Assembly (NCBI GenBank): GCA_900770215.1
Contig: CAAGJW010000052.1
Coordinates: 1 to 41,596, forward strand
DNA from: Bacteroidales bacterium
GTDB lineage: Bacteria > Bacteroidota > Bacteroidia > Bacteroidales > Muribaculaceae
DNA length: 41,596 bases
Direction of reading: 5' to 3'
A program made the position numbers and the translations under genes. Shown here one piece after another: positions 8,476 through 17,616 of the stretch (its first letter is position 1; each line of letters opens with the position of its first letter). The notes below the pieces were generated by a model. The model did no database searches. It had not been told where the DNA came from and saw nothing but the letters and a program-made list of their open reading frames with translations.

Positions 8476-9372
8476 TTAGTTGTTTGATAAAATCATATTG
8501 ACCAGAGTTGTAGCATCGGTCACATTTACGGTGCCGTTTCCATCAAGGTCGGCCCGTGACACAAAGCTTGAGTCGGACACTGTGCCTAAGATGATGTTGA
8601 CCAAAACCGTCACATCGGTCACGTTCACCTGGCCGTCGCCGTTCACGTCGCCAGTGGCATAATGGGGCGAGAGGGCGCTGCTCTTGTAGATGAAAATGTT
8701 GTCGAGATGCAGCTCCACACCTTGAGTGCCGCCGCTCAATGCCCAGAAGTAGTTGCTCTTGTAGGCCTTTTGACCGCCATTGGCAGCCGACCAAGGGTCC
8801 ATAATCTTCTTAATGACCGATACCGGGACATCAACGTAGTACCACTCCCCGTCGTTTTTCCAAGTACCCAGGTTCTTGACTGTAGTGCCATTGTCGACAA
8901 AGCCATTGTCGCCGAGGGCAAACTTAGCATCACAGAAGCCGATGCACTGCGCGTTGGCTGGATTTCCCTTGATACCAAAGTGCAGCACATAGGTGTCGTC
9001 GAGGTCGCTGAAGTCAACAGGCGTGTCGCTGATGATGCCCATGCCCGACCAGCCCACATTGGACACAGTGAGAGCCAAGTGATCCTCGAGTTGGCCAAAT
9101 GAATTCATGCCGCTGCCGTCGCCAGCATTATAGGTATTGCTCCACACCCACAGATGCTTCGTTTGGTCGTCGACACGCAGATCAGCTTTGATTCCTTTAG
9201 TTTTCATTGCCTCATATTCGGCATCGCCTACCATGATAGGCATAAAGTTGGAAGCCTTGCTCCAGTCAAAAGTAGGCTCGCCTTGCTCGTTGAGGGCTTT
9301 GGCAACGGTTTGGGCTTTACCACCTAATGTTGCCATGGCAAAAATTGCCAGAAATAGAGTAAATTTTTTCAT
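8476..9372 (-). CDS. Secreted single-module putative glucan-binding protein with dockerin-like C-terminus
   Basis: The start is set at the ATG 9372, which begins the signal peptide MKKFTLFLAIFAMATLGGKAQ; a TTG three codons upstream is less likely. The 298-residue product has one copy (about 22-225) of the module found three times in the GH16 at 3736-6846. Shared motifs include RVDDQTKHLWVW, NVGWSGMG, LGTWKNDGEWYYVDVP and LHLDNIFIYK. Two dockerin-like repeats follow (DVNGDGQVNVTDV and DLDGNGTVNVTDA). No catalytic residues are apparent. As the first gene after susD, it occupies the usual place of a surface glycan-binding protein, but it lacks a lipobox. Probable role: capturing beta-glucan at the cell surface. 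Confidence 0.8.
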   Translation of the reverse strand: MKKFTLFLAIFAMATLGGKAQTVAKALNEQGEPTFDWSKASNFMPIMVGDAEYEAMKTKGIKADLRVDDQTKHLWVWSNTYNAGDGSGMNSFGQLEDHLALTVSNVGWSGMGIISDTPVDFSDLDDTYVLHFGIKGNPANAQCIGFCDAKFALGDNGFVDNGTTVKNLGTWKNDGEWYYVDVPVSVIKKIMDPWSAANGGQKAYKSNYFWALSGGTQGVELHLDNIFIYKSSALSPHYATGDVNGDGQVNVTDVTVLVNIILGTVSDSSFVSRADLDGNGTVNVTDATTLVNMILSNN

Positions 9373-9422
9373 GTCATGCAAATTTTAAGTTATTATTGAG
9401 TATTTTATTGTTTCACTTGAAT

Positions 9423-9464
9423 GAAGCAGGATTTAGCAAGAATACTAAAGATAAACCCTGCTTC
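9423..9464 (-). promoter_or_regulatory. Intercistronic stem-loop between susD and the binding-protein gene
   Basis: Arms 9423-9435 and 9452-9464 form a 13-bp stem; on the minus-strand RNA every position pairs, with one G-U. The loop is 16 bases. No T-tract follows, so an mRNA-stability or partial-termination element that keeps susCD transcript above downstream genes is more likely than a full terminator. The function is inferred from position. Confidence 0.6.
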
Positions 9465-9483
9465 ACGATGCAATAGTCTGTTG

Positions 9484-11112
9484 TCAATAGTTAGGATTCT
9501 GTGTGATACCCGTGAGGTCGATTTCCTTAGAAGGTATTGGAAACAACTCGCACTTGCCCTTGGTGAAGCTGCCCCACTGCGCTTTGGCCTCGTCGGTCTC
9601 ACCTGCAATATAGTTGTCCATGGTCTCTTTGGCAATGCCCCAGCGCACCAAGTCGAACCACCGATGTCCCTCCATGGCAAGTTCAACGCGGCGCTCGTGG
9701 CGAATGGCGGCGCGCAAATCGGCTTGCGTGTCGGTATAGGTCACCGTCTTGCCTTGAATGACCGAAGTGTAGGGGAAACTTTGGAGCCCTACCCGAACAC
9801 GCACGCTGTTGAGCGCGGTGCGGGCCTCGCCCAGGTAGCCGAGTTCGCAACAGGCCTCGGCATACATGAGTAGTACGTCGCTGTAACGTATCTGCTTGTT
9901 GTTGAGGGGGCCACGCGAGTCATGTGTCAAGTGGTAGCAGCTGCCATTGTTCTCGGTGTACATGGCATACTTGCGATTGAGCAAGCTGTCGCCAGTGTAG
10001 ATCTCTTGCGCAGGGGTCTCCATTTGCCCATAAGCCGGGCGCAAGATGGTAGAGTCGCGGCGGGGGTCACCAGGTTCAAACTCGTTGTAGAGGTTCTCGG
10101 TAGGCTTGTCAAAGCCCCAACCGGCCTGTCCCCAAAAACTCGAGCGCGAACGTTGCAAGATGAGCGTGAACGTGCCACGGGTGAAGCCCTCGCCCTCGCC
10201 GTAATCGCTGGTCGGGTCCTCCACATATTGTATTTCAAAGACCGACTCACTATCGTTTTCACCTGCAAGCGTGAAATTGGTGAAGAAATTCTTGTCAAGA
10301 CTGTATTGGCCACTTGCTATGATAGAGTCGCCCCAAGCTTTGGCAAGCTGGAACTTGGCCTGAGCACCGTTCACATCGCCATTGCTTTCAAGATAGTCGG
10401 CGTAGTAAAGGTTGGTCTTAAGCAGCATGGCTTGGGCAGCTCCTTTGGTGGCTCGGCCTAGGTCACTGGCCGAATACTTGCTCTTGACCCACAGCTGCTG
10501 GTTGGCTTTCTCTAGGTCGCGCACAATGAAATCGAAGGTTTCAGTGGCCGTTGCGCGGTGCTGAGCCCACTTCGAGCTACTGTCGATGACCTCCTCGATG
10601 AGCGGCATGCCACCATAGAGACGTAACAACCTGAAATAATAAAAAGCTCGCATAAAGTGGGCCTCGCCTTCAAGCCTGTCGGCTTCAAGCTGGTCGGCAG
10701 CCTTGGTGAGATCAGCTTTTTTCTTTGCAATCTCGTCGAGAGCCAGGTTGCAACGGGCTATGCCTTGCCACTGTGCCCTGTAATATTCAAGCACGATTTC
10801 GTTGTTGGTATTCACCTTGAAATTGTCGATGTCGTAGGCATCGCCGCCATCCGAGATGCCCTGGCCGCCCTTGAGTGCATCGTCGCTGGCTATGTCGCCA
10901 AAGAACCACTCCGAGTAATAAGTTTTGCCATACTCCCAAGCCATGGGCACGTAACAGGCATTGGTCACATTTTCCAGCGTCGATATCGAAGTGAAATATT
11001 CGTCGCGATTGTTGGTGCCGGGGGTGTCGTCGGTGAGCCAGTCGTTGCATGAAGACATTCCCACAGCAAGAGCTGCTACCACAGCCAAATTGATATATTT
11101 AACAATTTTCAT
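9484..11112 (-). CDS. SusD/RagB-family surface glycan-binding lipoprotein
   Basis: The start is taken as the ATG at 11112, which begins MKIVKYINLAVVAALAVGMSSC; the longer frame upstream lacks a leader. The lipobox VGMSSC puts the lipidated cysteine near residue 22. The 542-residue protein has SusD hallmarks: the NDWLTDDTPGT N-terminus, helical TPR-like segments (LEGEAHFMRAFYYFRLLRLYGG), QIRYSDVLLMYAEA, a C-terminal RHERRVELAMEGHRWFDLVRWG and an end at ITQNPNY. SusD proteins sit as a lid on the SusC channel at the outer membrane and bind the oligosaccharide. The gene lies 50 bases downstream of susC in the same operon. Context points to beta-1,3-glucan as the ligand. Confidence 0.95.
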   Translation of the reverse strand: MKIVKYINLAVVAALAVGMSSCNDWLTDDTPGTNNRDEYFTSISTLENVTNACYVPMAWEYGKTYYSEWFFGDIASDDALKGGQGISDGGDAYDIDNFKVNTNNEIVLEYYRAQWQGIARCNLALDEIAKKKADLTKAADQLEADRLEGEAHFMRAFYYFRLLRLYGGMPLIEEVIDSSSKWAQHRATATETFDFIVRDLEKANQQLWVKSKYSASDLGRATKGAAQAMLLKTNLYYADYLESNGDVNGAQAKFQLAKAWGDSIIASGQYSLDKNFFTNFTLAGENDSESVFEIQYVEDPTSDYGEGEGFTRGTFTLILQRSRSSFWGQAGWGFDKPTENLYNEFEPGDPRRDSTILRPAYGQMETPAQEIYTGDSLLNRKYAMYTENNGSCYHLTHDSRGPLNNKQIRYSDVLLMYAEACCELGYLGEARTALNSVRVRVGLQSFPYTSVIQGKTVTYTDTQADLRAAIRHERRVELAMEGHRWFDLVRWGIAKETMDNYIAGETDEAKAQWGSFTKGKCELFPIPSKEIDLTGITQNPNY

Positions 11113-11162
11113 AATTTCTTGATTGAATGTGTGATTTATTAAACAACCTTGCATCATGCCTG

Positions 11163-14100
11163 TCAAAAACTCAAGTTAAGTCCCATCAAGTAAGTGCGGG
11201 CCTGGGGATAGTTGCCATAGTCTACCCCGCCTGCGATCTCAGGGTCGTAGCCACTGTAGTCGGTGATGGTGAAGAGATTGCTGGCCTGCAGGTACACACG
11301 CAGTGACTTGAGTCCAACTCGCCTAATCAATCGGTCGGGGAAGTTGTAGCCCAACTGAATGTTTTTGAGTCTCAAGTAAGAGCCATTCTCAATGAAGCGG
11401 TCGCTATTGTAGAAGTTGATCGAGTGCTTGGGATTGGGGATGCCAGCCGATGCATAGTCGGTCACGCGGTAATCGCGAGTGTCGGCATTGTCCCAACTCC
11501 ACACCTTGAGCATGTCGCGGCTCAAGTTGCTCTCGGTGCCCGTACCATAAAGTCGCTCGTTGAGTGCATTGTATATCTTGTTGCCCGCCACACCCTGGAA
11601 GAAGAGTTGGATATCAATGTTCTTCCAGCTTGCGCTCAGGTTGAGACCATAACTCACCTTTGGGAAATTGTTGCCCAGCTTCGTCTTGTCGTTGTCGTCG
11701 ATCACACCATCGTGGTTGATATCTTCATATATGGCATCGCCTGAGCCATAAGGATTGGCTTGCCCGCTCTTGGCATAGCCAGGCAGTGCAGCGTCGGCAT
11801 CCTCCTGGCTGGCAAATACGCCCTTGTACTTGTAGCCCCAGAAGGTGAACAATGGGAGACCCTCTTCGCTCACCACGCGGTCGCCATACACGGGTGCACC
11901 GCCATTGAGCGCTGTCAACTTATTCTTGATAAACGACATGTTGCCATCAATGCCATAGGTGAAATCGCCCACACTGTTGTGATGGCCAAGCGTGATTTCA
12001 ACACCCGAGTTGCGCACAGTGCCCACATTGGCCTGAGCATCGTAACGGTTGCCTACCCATGCCGGTCCTTTCACATAAAGCAGCATATCCTTGGTGTTAC
12101 GAATGAAGCCCTCGATCGTAAGGCTCAGCTTGCCGTTCCACAATGCAGCATCGATGCCAGCATTCCATGTCTCGGTGCGCTCCCACTTACCACCTTGGTT
12201 CACATAGGTAAGGATTGTTGCGCCATTGGCAATAGCTCCATTAAATGGATATCCCACAAAGGTGGGCCCCGATGTGAAGATCGTCTGGTTGAAGGCATCG
12301 TTGCCAATCTTGTCATTGCCAATCTGCCCCCAGCCGGCACGCAGCTTCAAGTAGTCGAGGGCAGCCCACTTGCCTTTGAACCAGGGCTCCTCGCTCAGGC
12401 GCCAGGCTGCTGCAAATGAGGGGAAGTAGCCCCAAGTGTTTTCGGGGAACTTATTGCTGCCGTCGGCGCGGAAGTTGAATGTGAACATGTAGCGGTCGAG
12501 CAGCGTGTAGTGGGCACGGCCCAAGAATGACAGGCGACGCGTGCGGCTCACGTTGTCGCCAGCCTTGTTGGTGTTGTCGAGAGTCGTTTGGCTCAAATAC
12601 CAATTCTTCTCTTCGGGATTAAGGATGCCACTACCCGAGTTGCCAATGCTATAGTAGTTGTACTCCTCGGTGGTCTGGCCTACCATGAGGTTGAAACTGT
12701 GTATCTTGTTGATGTCAAACACATAGTTCACTATATTTTCCCAAGTAAACGTGGAATAGTGAGAGAGTGAACGCTCCAGGAAGTTGTTTTCCAAGTAATC
12801 TTTCACACTCACATCGTGAGCATCTTTGAAAAGGCGGTATTTAAGATTCACCTCGTCGTAGCTGGCGTCGGTGCGATAGGAAAATCCCTTAAAGGGAGTG
12901 AATTCCAAGTAAATATCACCAATCCATCGACTAGTGCGGCTCTTGGGGTGTGACGTGTATACCATGCTGAAGGGGTTGGTGGCATTCTTGAAATTGGAGG
13001 GTGCTGCATAGCGACCGCCCATGTTGGCACCGTTCACGTTTACTGCATTTTCGGGATAGTAGGTTAAGTCCCACGGAGCCATTGCAATCGCTGCCGAAAT
13101 GACCGAGGCGTTGGCCGATGAACTGTTGTTCATTGCAGTGCGTCCCATGCTGTACACATATGACAAATTCTCGCCTATCTTCAACCACGGCTTCAACTGG
13201 TAGGACGTGTTGGCACGCAATGTGAAACGCTCATAGTTAGAACCCATGATAGTGCCTTCCTGGTTAAAGTAGCTGGCACTCATCGAGTAGCTGGTTTTGT
13301 CGCCGCCACCGTCAAACGACACGTGATAATTCTGTATGGGAGCATTGCTCTTGAATACCTCGTCTTGCCAGTCGGTGTTGACAGTGCTGTAGTCGAGGCC
13401 TTGAGCACCATAGTCGATGCCCTTGCGTGTGTAGCCTTCGATTTTGGCTATGGCAAAGTGCGAGTCGTTGCCCAGCTTGTAGGTCTGCAGCCAGCGGTTG
13501 AAGCCATACTTGTTGTAAAAGGTCTGTTCACTCTTGGCAGCGTTTATTGCTTCATAGGTGTTGAAGAAGTCAGAGCTGTTCATGAGCTTAAGCTTCTTCC
13601 AACGACTTTGGAAACCGTAATACATGTCGAGAGAAATGGTCGAAACACCCTTCTCGCCTTTTTTGGTAGTGATCAACACCACGCCATTGGCACCCCGGCT
13701 GCCATAGATGGCTGTAGCCGAAGCATCTTTCAGTATCTCGGTCGACTCGATGTCGTTGGGGCTCAGAAAAGAAATATTGTCGGTAATGACACCATCCACA
13801 ACATAGATGGGGGCAGAATTGTTGACCGTGCCGATGCCGCGAATGCGCACCTCGGCTGCCTGGCCTGGCTGCCCCGACGAGGCATTGACCGTGACACCTG
13901 CAGCACGGCCCTGCAAGGCCTGGTCCACACTGGCTGCTGGCGTCTTTTTCAGGTCTTTGGCACTTATAGTTGCAACCGACCCTGTGAGGTCACTTTTTTT
14001 CATCGAGCCATATCCAATGACCACAACCTCGTCGAGCTGGTTGACGTCGTCGCTCATCTCGACATTGATGACCGTGGACGTCGAAAACGACCGTGACTCA

Positions 14101-14327
14101 TTTCTACAACCTATAAAAGAGTATTCCAGCGCTCCGGGCTTTTTGGCCGAAATGATATAGTGGCCATCGGCGTCGGTGACTGTCAAAATATTAGTTCCAG
14201 CAATTCTCACCGTAACGCCAATCATGGGTTGATGATCGGACAACGACGTCACAGTACCCTGAATCTTGATTTGAGCTGCCGCAACAATGGGTAGCAACAG
14301 CAACAATAATGATAGTTTGAATTTCAT
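11163..14327 (-). CDS. SusC/RagA-family TonB-dependent outer-membrane glycan transporter
   Basis: The protein has 1054 residues with signal peptide MKFKLSLLLLLLPIVAAAQ. A carboxypeptidase-D-like domain (about 20-90, with GVTVRIAGTN) is followed by the TonB box region LDEVVVIGYGSMKKSDLTGSV. The plug follows, with QGRAAGVTV, VRIRGIGTVN and KDASATAIYGSRGANGVVLITTKKG, then the 22-stranded barrel ending in ARTYLMGLNLSF with terminal phenylalanine. It imports oligosaccharides across the outer membrane with energy from TonB. As the first gene of the glucan locus it sits behind a recognisable promoter at 14368-14396 and is divergent from the sensor-regulator gene. Length is normal for the family and no defect is visible. 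Confidence 0.96.
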   Translation of the reverse strand: MKFKLSLLLLLLPIVAAAQIKIQGTVTSLSDHQPMIGVTVRIAGTNILTVTDADGHYIISAKKPGALEYSFIGCRNESRSFSTSTVINVEMSDDVNQLDEVVVIGYGSMKKSDLTGSVATISAKDLKKTPAASVDQALQGRAAGVTVNASSGQPGQAAEVRIRGIGTVNNSAPIYVVDGVITDNISFLSPNDIESTEILKDASATAIYGSRGANGVVLITTKKGEKGVSTISLDMYYGFQSRWKKLKLMNSSDFFNTYEAINAAKSEQTFYNKYGFNRWLQTYKLGNDSHFAIAKIEGYTRKGIDYGAQGLDYSTVNTDWQDEVFKSNAPIQNYHVSFDGGGDKTSYSMSASYFNQEGTIMGSNYERFTLRANTSYQLKPWLKIGENLSYVYSMGRTAMNNSSSANASVISAAIAMAPWDLTYYPENAVNVNGANMGGRYAAPSNFKNATNPFSMVYTSHPKSRTSRWIGDIYLEFTPFKGFSYRTDASYDEVNLKYRLFKDAHDVSVKDYLENNFLERSLSHYSTFTWENIVNYVFDINKIHSFNLMVGQTTEEYNYYSIGNSGSGILNPEEKNWYLSQTTLDNTNKAGDNVSRTRRLSFLGRAHYTLLDRYMFTFNFRADGSNKFPENTWGYFPSFAAAWRLSEEPWFKGKWAALDYLKLRAGWGQIGNDKIGNDAFNQTIFTSGPTFVGYPFNGAIANGATILTYVNQGGKWERTETWNAGIDAALWNGKLSLTIEGFIRNTKDMLLYVKGPAWVGNRYDAQANVGTVRNSGVEITLGHHNSVGDFTYGIDGNMSFIKNKLTALNGGAPVYGDRVVSEEGLPLFTFWGYKYKGVFASQEDADAALPGYAKSGQANPYGSGDAIYEDINHDGVIDDNDKTKLGNNFPKVSYGLNLSASWKNIDIQLFFQGVAGNKIYNALNERLYGTGTESNLSRDMLKVWSWDNADTRDYRVTDYASAGIPNPKHSINFYNSDRFIENGSYLRLKNIQLGYNFPDRLIRRVGLKSLRVYLQASNLFTITDYSGYDPEIAGGVDYGNYPQARTYLMGLNLSF

Positions 14328-14367
14328 CGAAGGTTACTCAGTTTATTGTTCCTTTTAAAATGCGAAG

Positions 14368-14396
14368 CAAAATTAAAATCAATTATTAGACCCAAA
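14368..14396 (-). promoter_or_regulatory. Bacteroidales-type promoter of the glucan utilization operon
   Basis: On the minus strand, TAATTTTG (14375-14368) matches the TAnnTTTG -7 consensus. A TTTG (14396-14393) lies 17 bases upstream as a -33 element, slightly short of the usual 19-21. Predicted transcription start is near 14361, about 35 bases before the susC ATG at 14327. Confidence 0.6.
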
Positions 14397-14552
14397 AAAG
14401 ATTCACAATGAAAAAACTACAACAAAAACTCACTTTTTTATTTTTCGTAATTCATAAGTTATTACATTGTAAACTGATTGAAAGGAGATTACAATTACAA
14501 AACTTAATACACAAAAACACACAACAAGGCTACCTGTTTCAACAAAAATATC

Positions 14553-14560
14553 TACCTTTG
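14553..14560 (+). promoter_or_regulatory. -7 promoter element of the sensor-regulator gene
   Basis: TACCTTTG fits the Bacteroidales -7 consensus TAnnTTTG. No clear -33 element is visible. The implied transcript start near 14567 lies upstream of the ATG at 14585 but downstream of the ATG at 14408, which supports the shorter protein. Confidence 0.55.
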
Positions 14561-14584
14561 CAACAGCTCAACAACATTGGCCTC

Positions 14585-17491
14585 ATGCATCGACTACTTG
14601 CCACCATAATCGTACTGCTGCTGTGCATGGCAACAACTCATGCGCAGTTGCCCATATTGCGCAACTTCACCACACTCGACTACAAAGCTGGAACTCAAAA
14701 CTGGGCAATAGACCAAGCCGGCGACGGCACCATGTATTTTGCCAACAACAACGGCATGCTCACCTACGATGGTGACAAGTGGAAAGTGTGGCCCATGCCC
14801 AACTTCACCAATGTGCGATGGGTACAATACGACAAAGCCACGCAGAGGATTTATGTAGCTGCAACCAACGAATTTGGCTACTTTACTGGCGATCCCAAAA
14901 CGCATCAATACCGATATGTCTCAATTTCTGACCGATTGCCAGAGAAAAGCAGAACCTTTGGAGAGATATGGAAAATACTCGTTTTTGGAGGGAGGCGGGC
15001 TTTTCAAGCTAAGAACCAAGTATTCATAGTTGGGAGCAAGGGCAACGTCAAGACCGTCAATGTGCCACATCGCATAGAAAACGCATCGACAATAGCCGGC
15101 AAGCTCTATATCTCGTGCCTCGAGTGCGTGTATGAGTACAGCAACGGCCGACTCAAGCCCCTGCCCGGCATGCATGTGCTCAAGGGCAAAGCTGTGCGGG
15201 CCATGCTACCCTATGGCCAGAAAATCTTGATAGCGACTGCTAACAACGGTCTATACCTCTTCAACGGGGAAACATGTCGACCCTATTTGCTCGACATCAG
15301 CCAGGCTCTCGTCGACGACCAGGTGTTTTGTGCAGCCGCAACAAGGCAATATATCGCGTTTGGAACCGTGAGGGCCGGTCTCATTGTCAAGGAACTTGCA
15401 ACCGGCAGGACTTATTTCATCAACAACATCACCGGTCTCAGCAACAACACTGTGCTGTCGCTCAAGTTTGACAATCTGGGCAACATGTGGCTGGGCCTAG
15501 ACAACGGCATTTCCTATATCATGCCAGCGGCTCCATGCCGCGACCTGCTGGGCGCCAATGCCAGCATAGGCACGGGATACGCTTCGTTGTTGAGCGGCAA
15601 CCTGCTGTATTTAGGCACCAATCAGGGCCTCTATGTCACCCATTACCCCCTATTCAACAACTTAACGCAACAAAAGCCTGTCTATGTGGACGGCATCACA
15701 GGCCAAATATGGAGCATCAGTAACATCGACGGTCACTTGTTGTGCGGTGGTGACCAAGGAGCCTATAGCATCGTGGGCAACAAAGCGGCCCTCATTGCCA
15801 ACACCCAAGGCACATGGGGATTCCTGCCCATCAAGGGACACAAAGGCTATGTGCTGAGCTGCGACTACAACGGCTTTGTGATTTTGAAACAGGAAAACGA
15901 CGGCTACACAATGCAAAACCGCGTGAGCGGTATTAATTTTTCTACAGGCGGCTGTATAGCAGACAGCGATGGCAGCTTGTGGATGAGCCACTGGCAGCGA
16001 GGTGTGTACCACTTCAGGCTGAGCAACGACCTCACAAGAATCGAAATTCTACAGTATTTCAACAAGGGCAACCAGCTGCCTGCCGACGACAACAACCTGG
16101 TGTGTGAAATCGACGGGGAGGTTTACATCTCCTCGGCCGACGGCTTCAGACGCTATAACCCTGCAACCCGTCGGCTTGAAAAAGCTAAAAACATCGACCG
16201 CATCTTCAACGAGTACGGGGTCGCGCTGCGCATCATCGAAACTCAACAAGGCGACCTTTGGGCCTACAAGCCCGGATATCTGGCCATTGCACGCCGGCTG
16301 TCGAGAGGCCGTTACCAGCTCGAGCGGTTTACAATGGCCAATATCGTCGACCGGCTGCAAATGAGCCTGGGCCACCCTGGAGCTCTCGGACCCAACCTCA
16401 CGCTCATGAATTACGAAAACGGCTTTTACCTGCTCAACAACCATTTTACTGCCACTCGCCAATCGGCCGATGTGTTCATAAGAAGCATCTATAGCACCAA
16501 CCGCCAAGACACATTGCTCTACAGCAACTATCCTGGCCCGCAAGAAACGAGCATAAAAATTCCCCACAGCCTCAACTCGCTGCGCATCGAGTATGTCTTG
16601 CCCGAGTATCAAGAAGAAAAAGCTGTCGACTACAGCTACTATCTGGAAGGCTACGACGAACACTGGAGTGCCCCCTCGACTGCTACTTCAAAAGAATACA
16701 CCCAGCTGCCAAAAGGCAACTACACCTTTCACGTGAAAGCTCACGACCGCATCAACGATGTAACGCGAGAGGCAGCCTTCAAGATCCATGTGCAGCCTGC
16801 ATGGTACGAGACCTTGTGGGCCTACCTGCTGTACCTAATCGTTGCAGGCATTGCTATAATGCAATTGCTGAAACACATGAAACGCCGCACCGACAAAAAG
16901 GTGGCTCAAGTGCAGATGGCCAAAGAACAAGAAATGAGGGCCAAAGAGGCACGATTCCAGATAGAAGAAGAAAAGAAAGAAAAAGAGCTGATAAAGCTGC
17001 GCAACGAGCATTTGGAAATCGAGCTCAAACACAAGTCGAGCGAGCTGGCCGACTCCACGATGAATCTGGTGCGCAAAAACGATATGCTGCAAGAAATCGA
17101 CATGCAGATGGACCAACTCGCCACTGAGATCGCTAAAGAAAAAAACAAGGCTGCGGCTGCCAAGATAATACGCGATGTGCGCAGGTCGATACAACGCAAT
17201 ATAAAAGACGATGATAACTGGGAGAAATTTGAGGAAAACTTCAACCTTGTCTACGACAATTTCCTCGATAAGCTGGTATCAGAATTCCCGCTTCTCAAGC
17301 TCAACGACCGCAAGCTGTGTGCCTACCTGAAGATGGAATTGAGCAGCAAGGAAATGGCAGCACTGCTCAACACGAGCGTGCGCAGTGTGGAGACTGCACG
17401 CTACCGACTGCGCAAAAAACTCAACCTCGAGCAGGGCGAAAACCTCACCAATTTCATCAAGAACTTCGACAACAAGCAAAACACGCCTTGA
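14585..17491 (+). CDS. Membrane sensor-regulator: beta-propeller, Y_Y_Y domain and LuxR-type HTH
   Basis: The start is set at ATG 14585, which opens a signal peptide (MHRLLATIIVLLLCMATTHAQ) just after a -7 box; the open frame from 14408 gives an implausible basic extension. The 968-residue product has a periplasmic Reg_prop-like propeller (about 25-640). A Y_Y_Y domain follows (about 660-735, YYLEGYDEHWSAP and LPKGNYTFHVKAHD). One membrane segment (about 740-762, YLLYLIVAGIAI) leads to a charged coiled coil (about 765-865) and a C-terminal LuxR/GerE-like helix-turn-helix (about 900-960, MAALLNTSVRSVETARYRLRKKL). There is no histidine kinase or receiver domain, so signal must pass mechanically across the membrane to the HTH. 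Divergent from susC, it is very likely the glucan-responsive activator. Confidence 0.88.
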   Translation: MHRLLATIIVLLLCMATTHAQLPILRNFTTLDYKAGTQNWAIDQAGDGTMYFANNNGMLTYDGDKWKVWPMPNFTNVRWVQYDKATQRIYVAATNEFGYFTGDPKTHQYRYVSISDRLPEKSRTFGEIWKILVFGGRRAFQAKNQVFIVGSKGNVKTVNVPHRIENASTIAGKLYISCLECVYEYSNGRLKPLPGMHVLKGKAVRAMLPYGQKILIATANNGLYLFNGETCRPYLLDISQALVDDQVFCAAATRQYIAFGTVRAGLIVKELATGRTYFINNITGLSNNTVLSLKFDNLGNMWLGLDNGISYIMPAAPCRDLLGANASIGTGYASLLSGNLLYLGTNQGLYVTHYPLFNNLTQQKPVYVDGITGQIWSISNIDGHLLCGGDQGAYSIVGNKAALIANTQGTWGFLPIKGHKGYVLSCDYNGFVILKQENDGYTMQNRVSGINFSTGGCIADSDGSLWMSHWQRGVYHFRLSNDLTRIEILQYFNKGNQLPADDNNLVCEIDGEVYISSADGFRRYNPATRRLEKAKNIDRIFNEYGVALRIIETQQGDLWAYKPGYLAIARRLSRGRYQLERFTMANIVDRLQMSLGHPGALGPNLTLMNYENGFYLLNNHFTATRQSADVFIRSIYSTNRQDTLLYSNYPGPQETSIKIPHSLNSLRIEYVLPEYQEEKAVDYSYYLEGYDEHWSAPSTATSKEYTQLPKGNYTFHVKAHDRINDVTREAAFKIHVQPAWYETLWAYLLYLIVAGIAIMQLLKHMKRRTDKKVAQVQMAKEQEMRAKEARFQIEEEKKEKELIKLRNEHLEIELKHKSSELADSTMNLVRKNDMLQEIDMQMDQLATEIAKEKNKAAAAKIIRDVRRSIQRNIKDDDNWEKFEENFNLVYDNFLDKLVSEFPLLKLNDRKLCAYLKMELSSKEMAALLNTSVRSVETARYRLRKKLNLEQGENLTNFIKNFDNKQNTP

Positions 17492-17582
17492 GTGTCGCTC
17501 ATGCTTATGTCACCCAACTGCATTTAGCTTTATATCAAGAAAAATAATCTGAAAAAAGCCGAGCTTTCTTGCCAGAAAAAGC

Positions 17583-17590
17583 TATCTTTG
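17583..17590 (+). promoter_or_regulatory. -7 promoter element for the CBM9-like gene
   Basis: TATCTTTG matches TAnnTTTG exactly. No convincing -33 TTTG at the usual distance was seen. The predicted transcript would start near 17597, about 20 bases ahead of the ATG at 17617, which favours that start over the codon at 17569. Confidence 0.55.
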
Positions 17591-17616
17591 TTTTTGAGAA
17601 AAAACTACAAGCCACA

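Noticed and set aside
14408..14584. N-terminal extension of the sensor-regulator
   Set aside because: The -7 box at 14553 and the signal peptide at 14585 both support the later start; the extension is AT-rich intergenic sequence.
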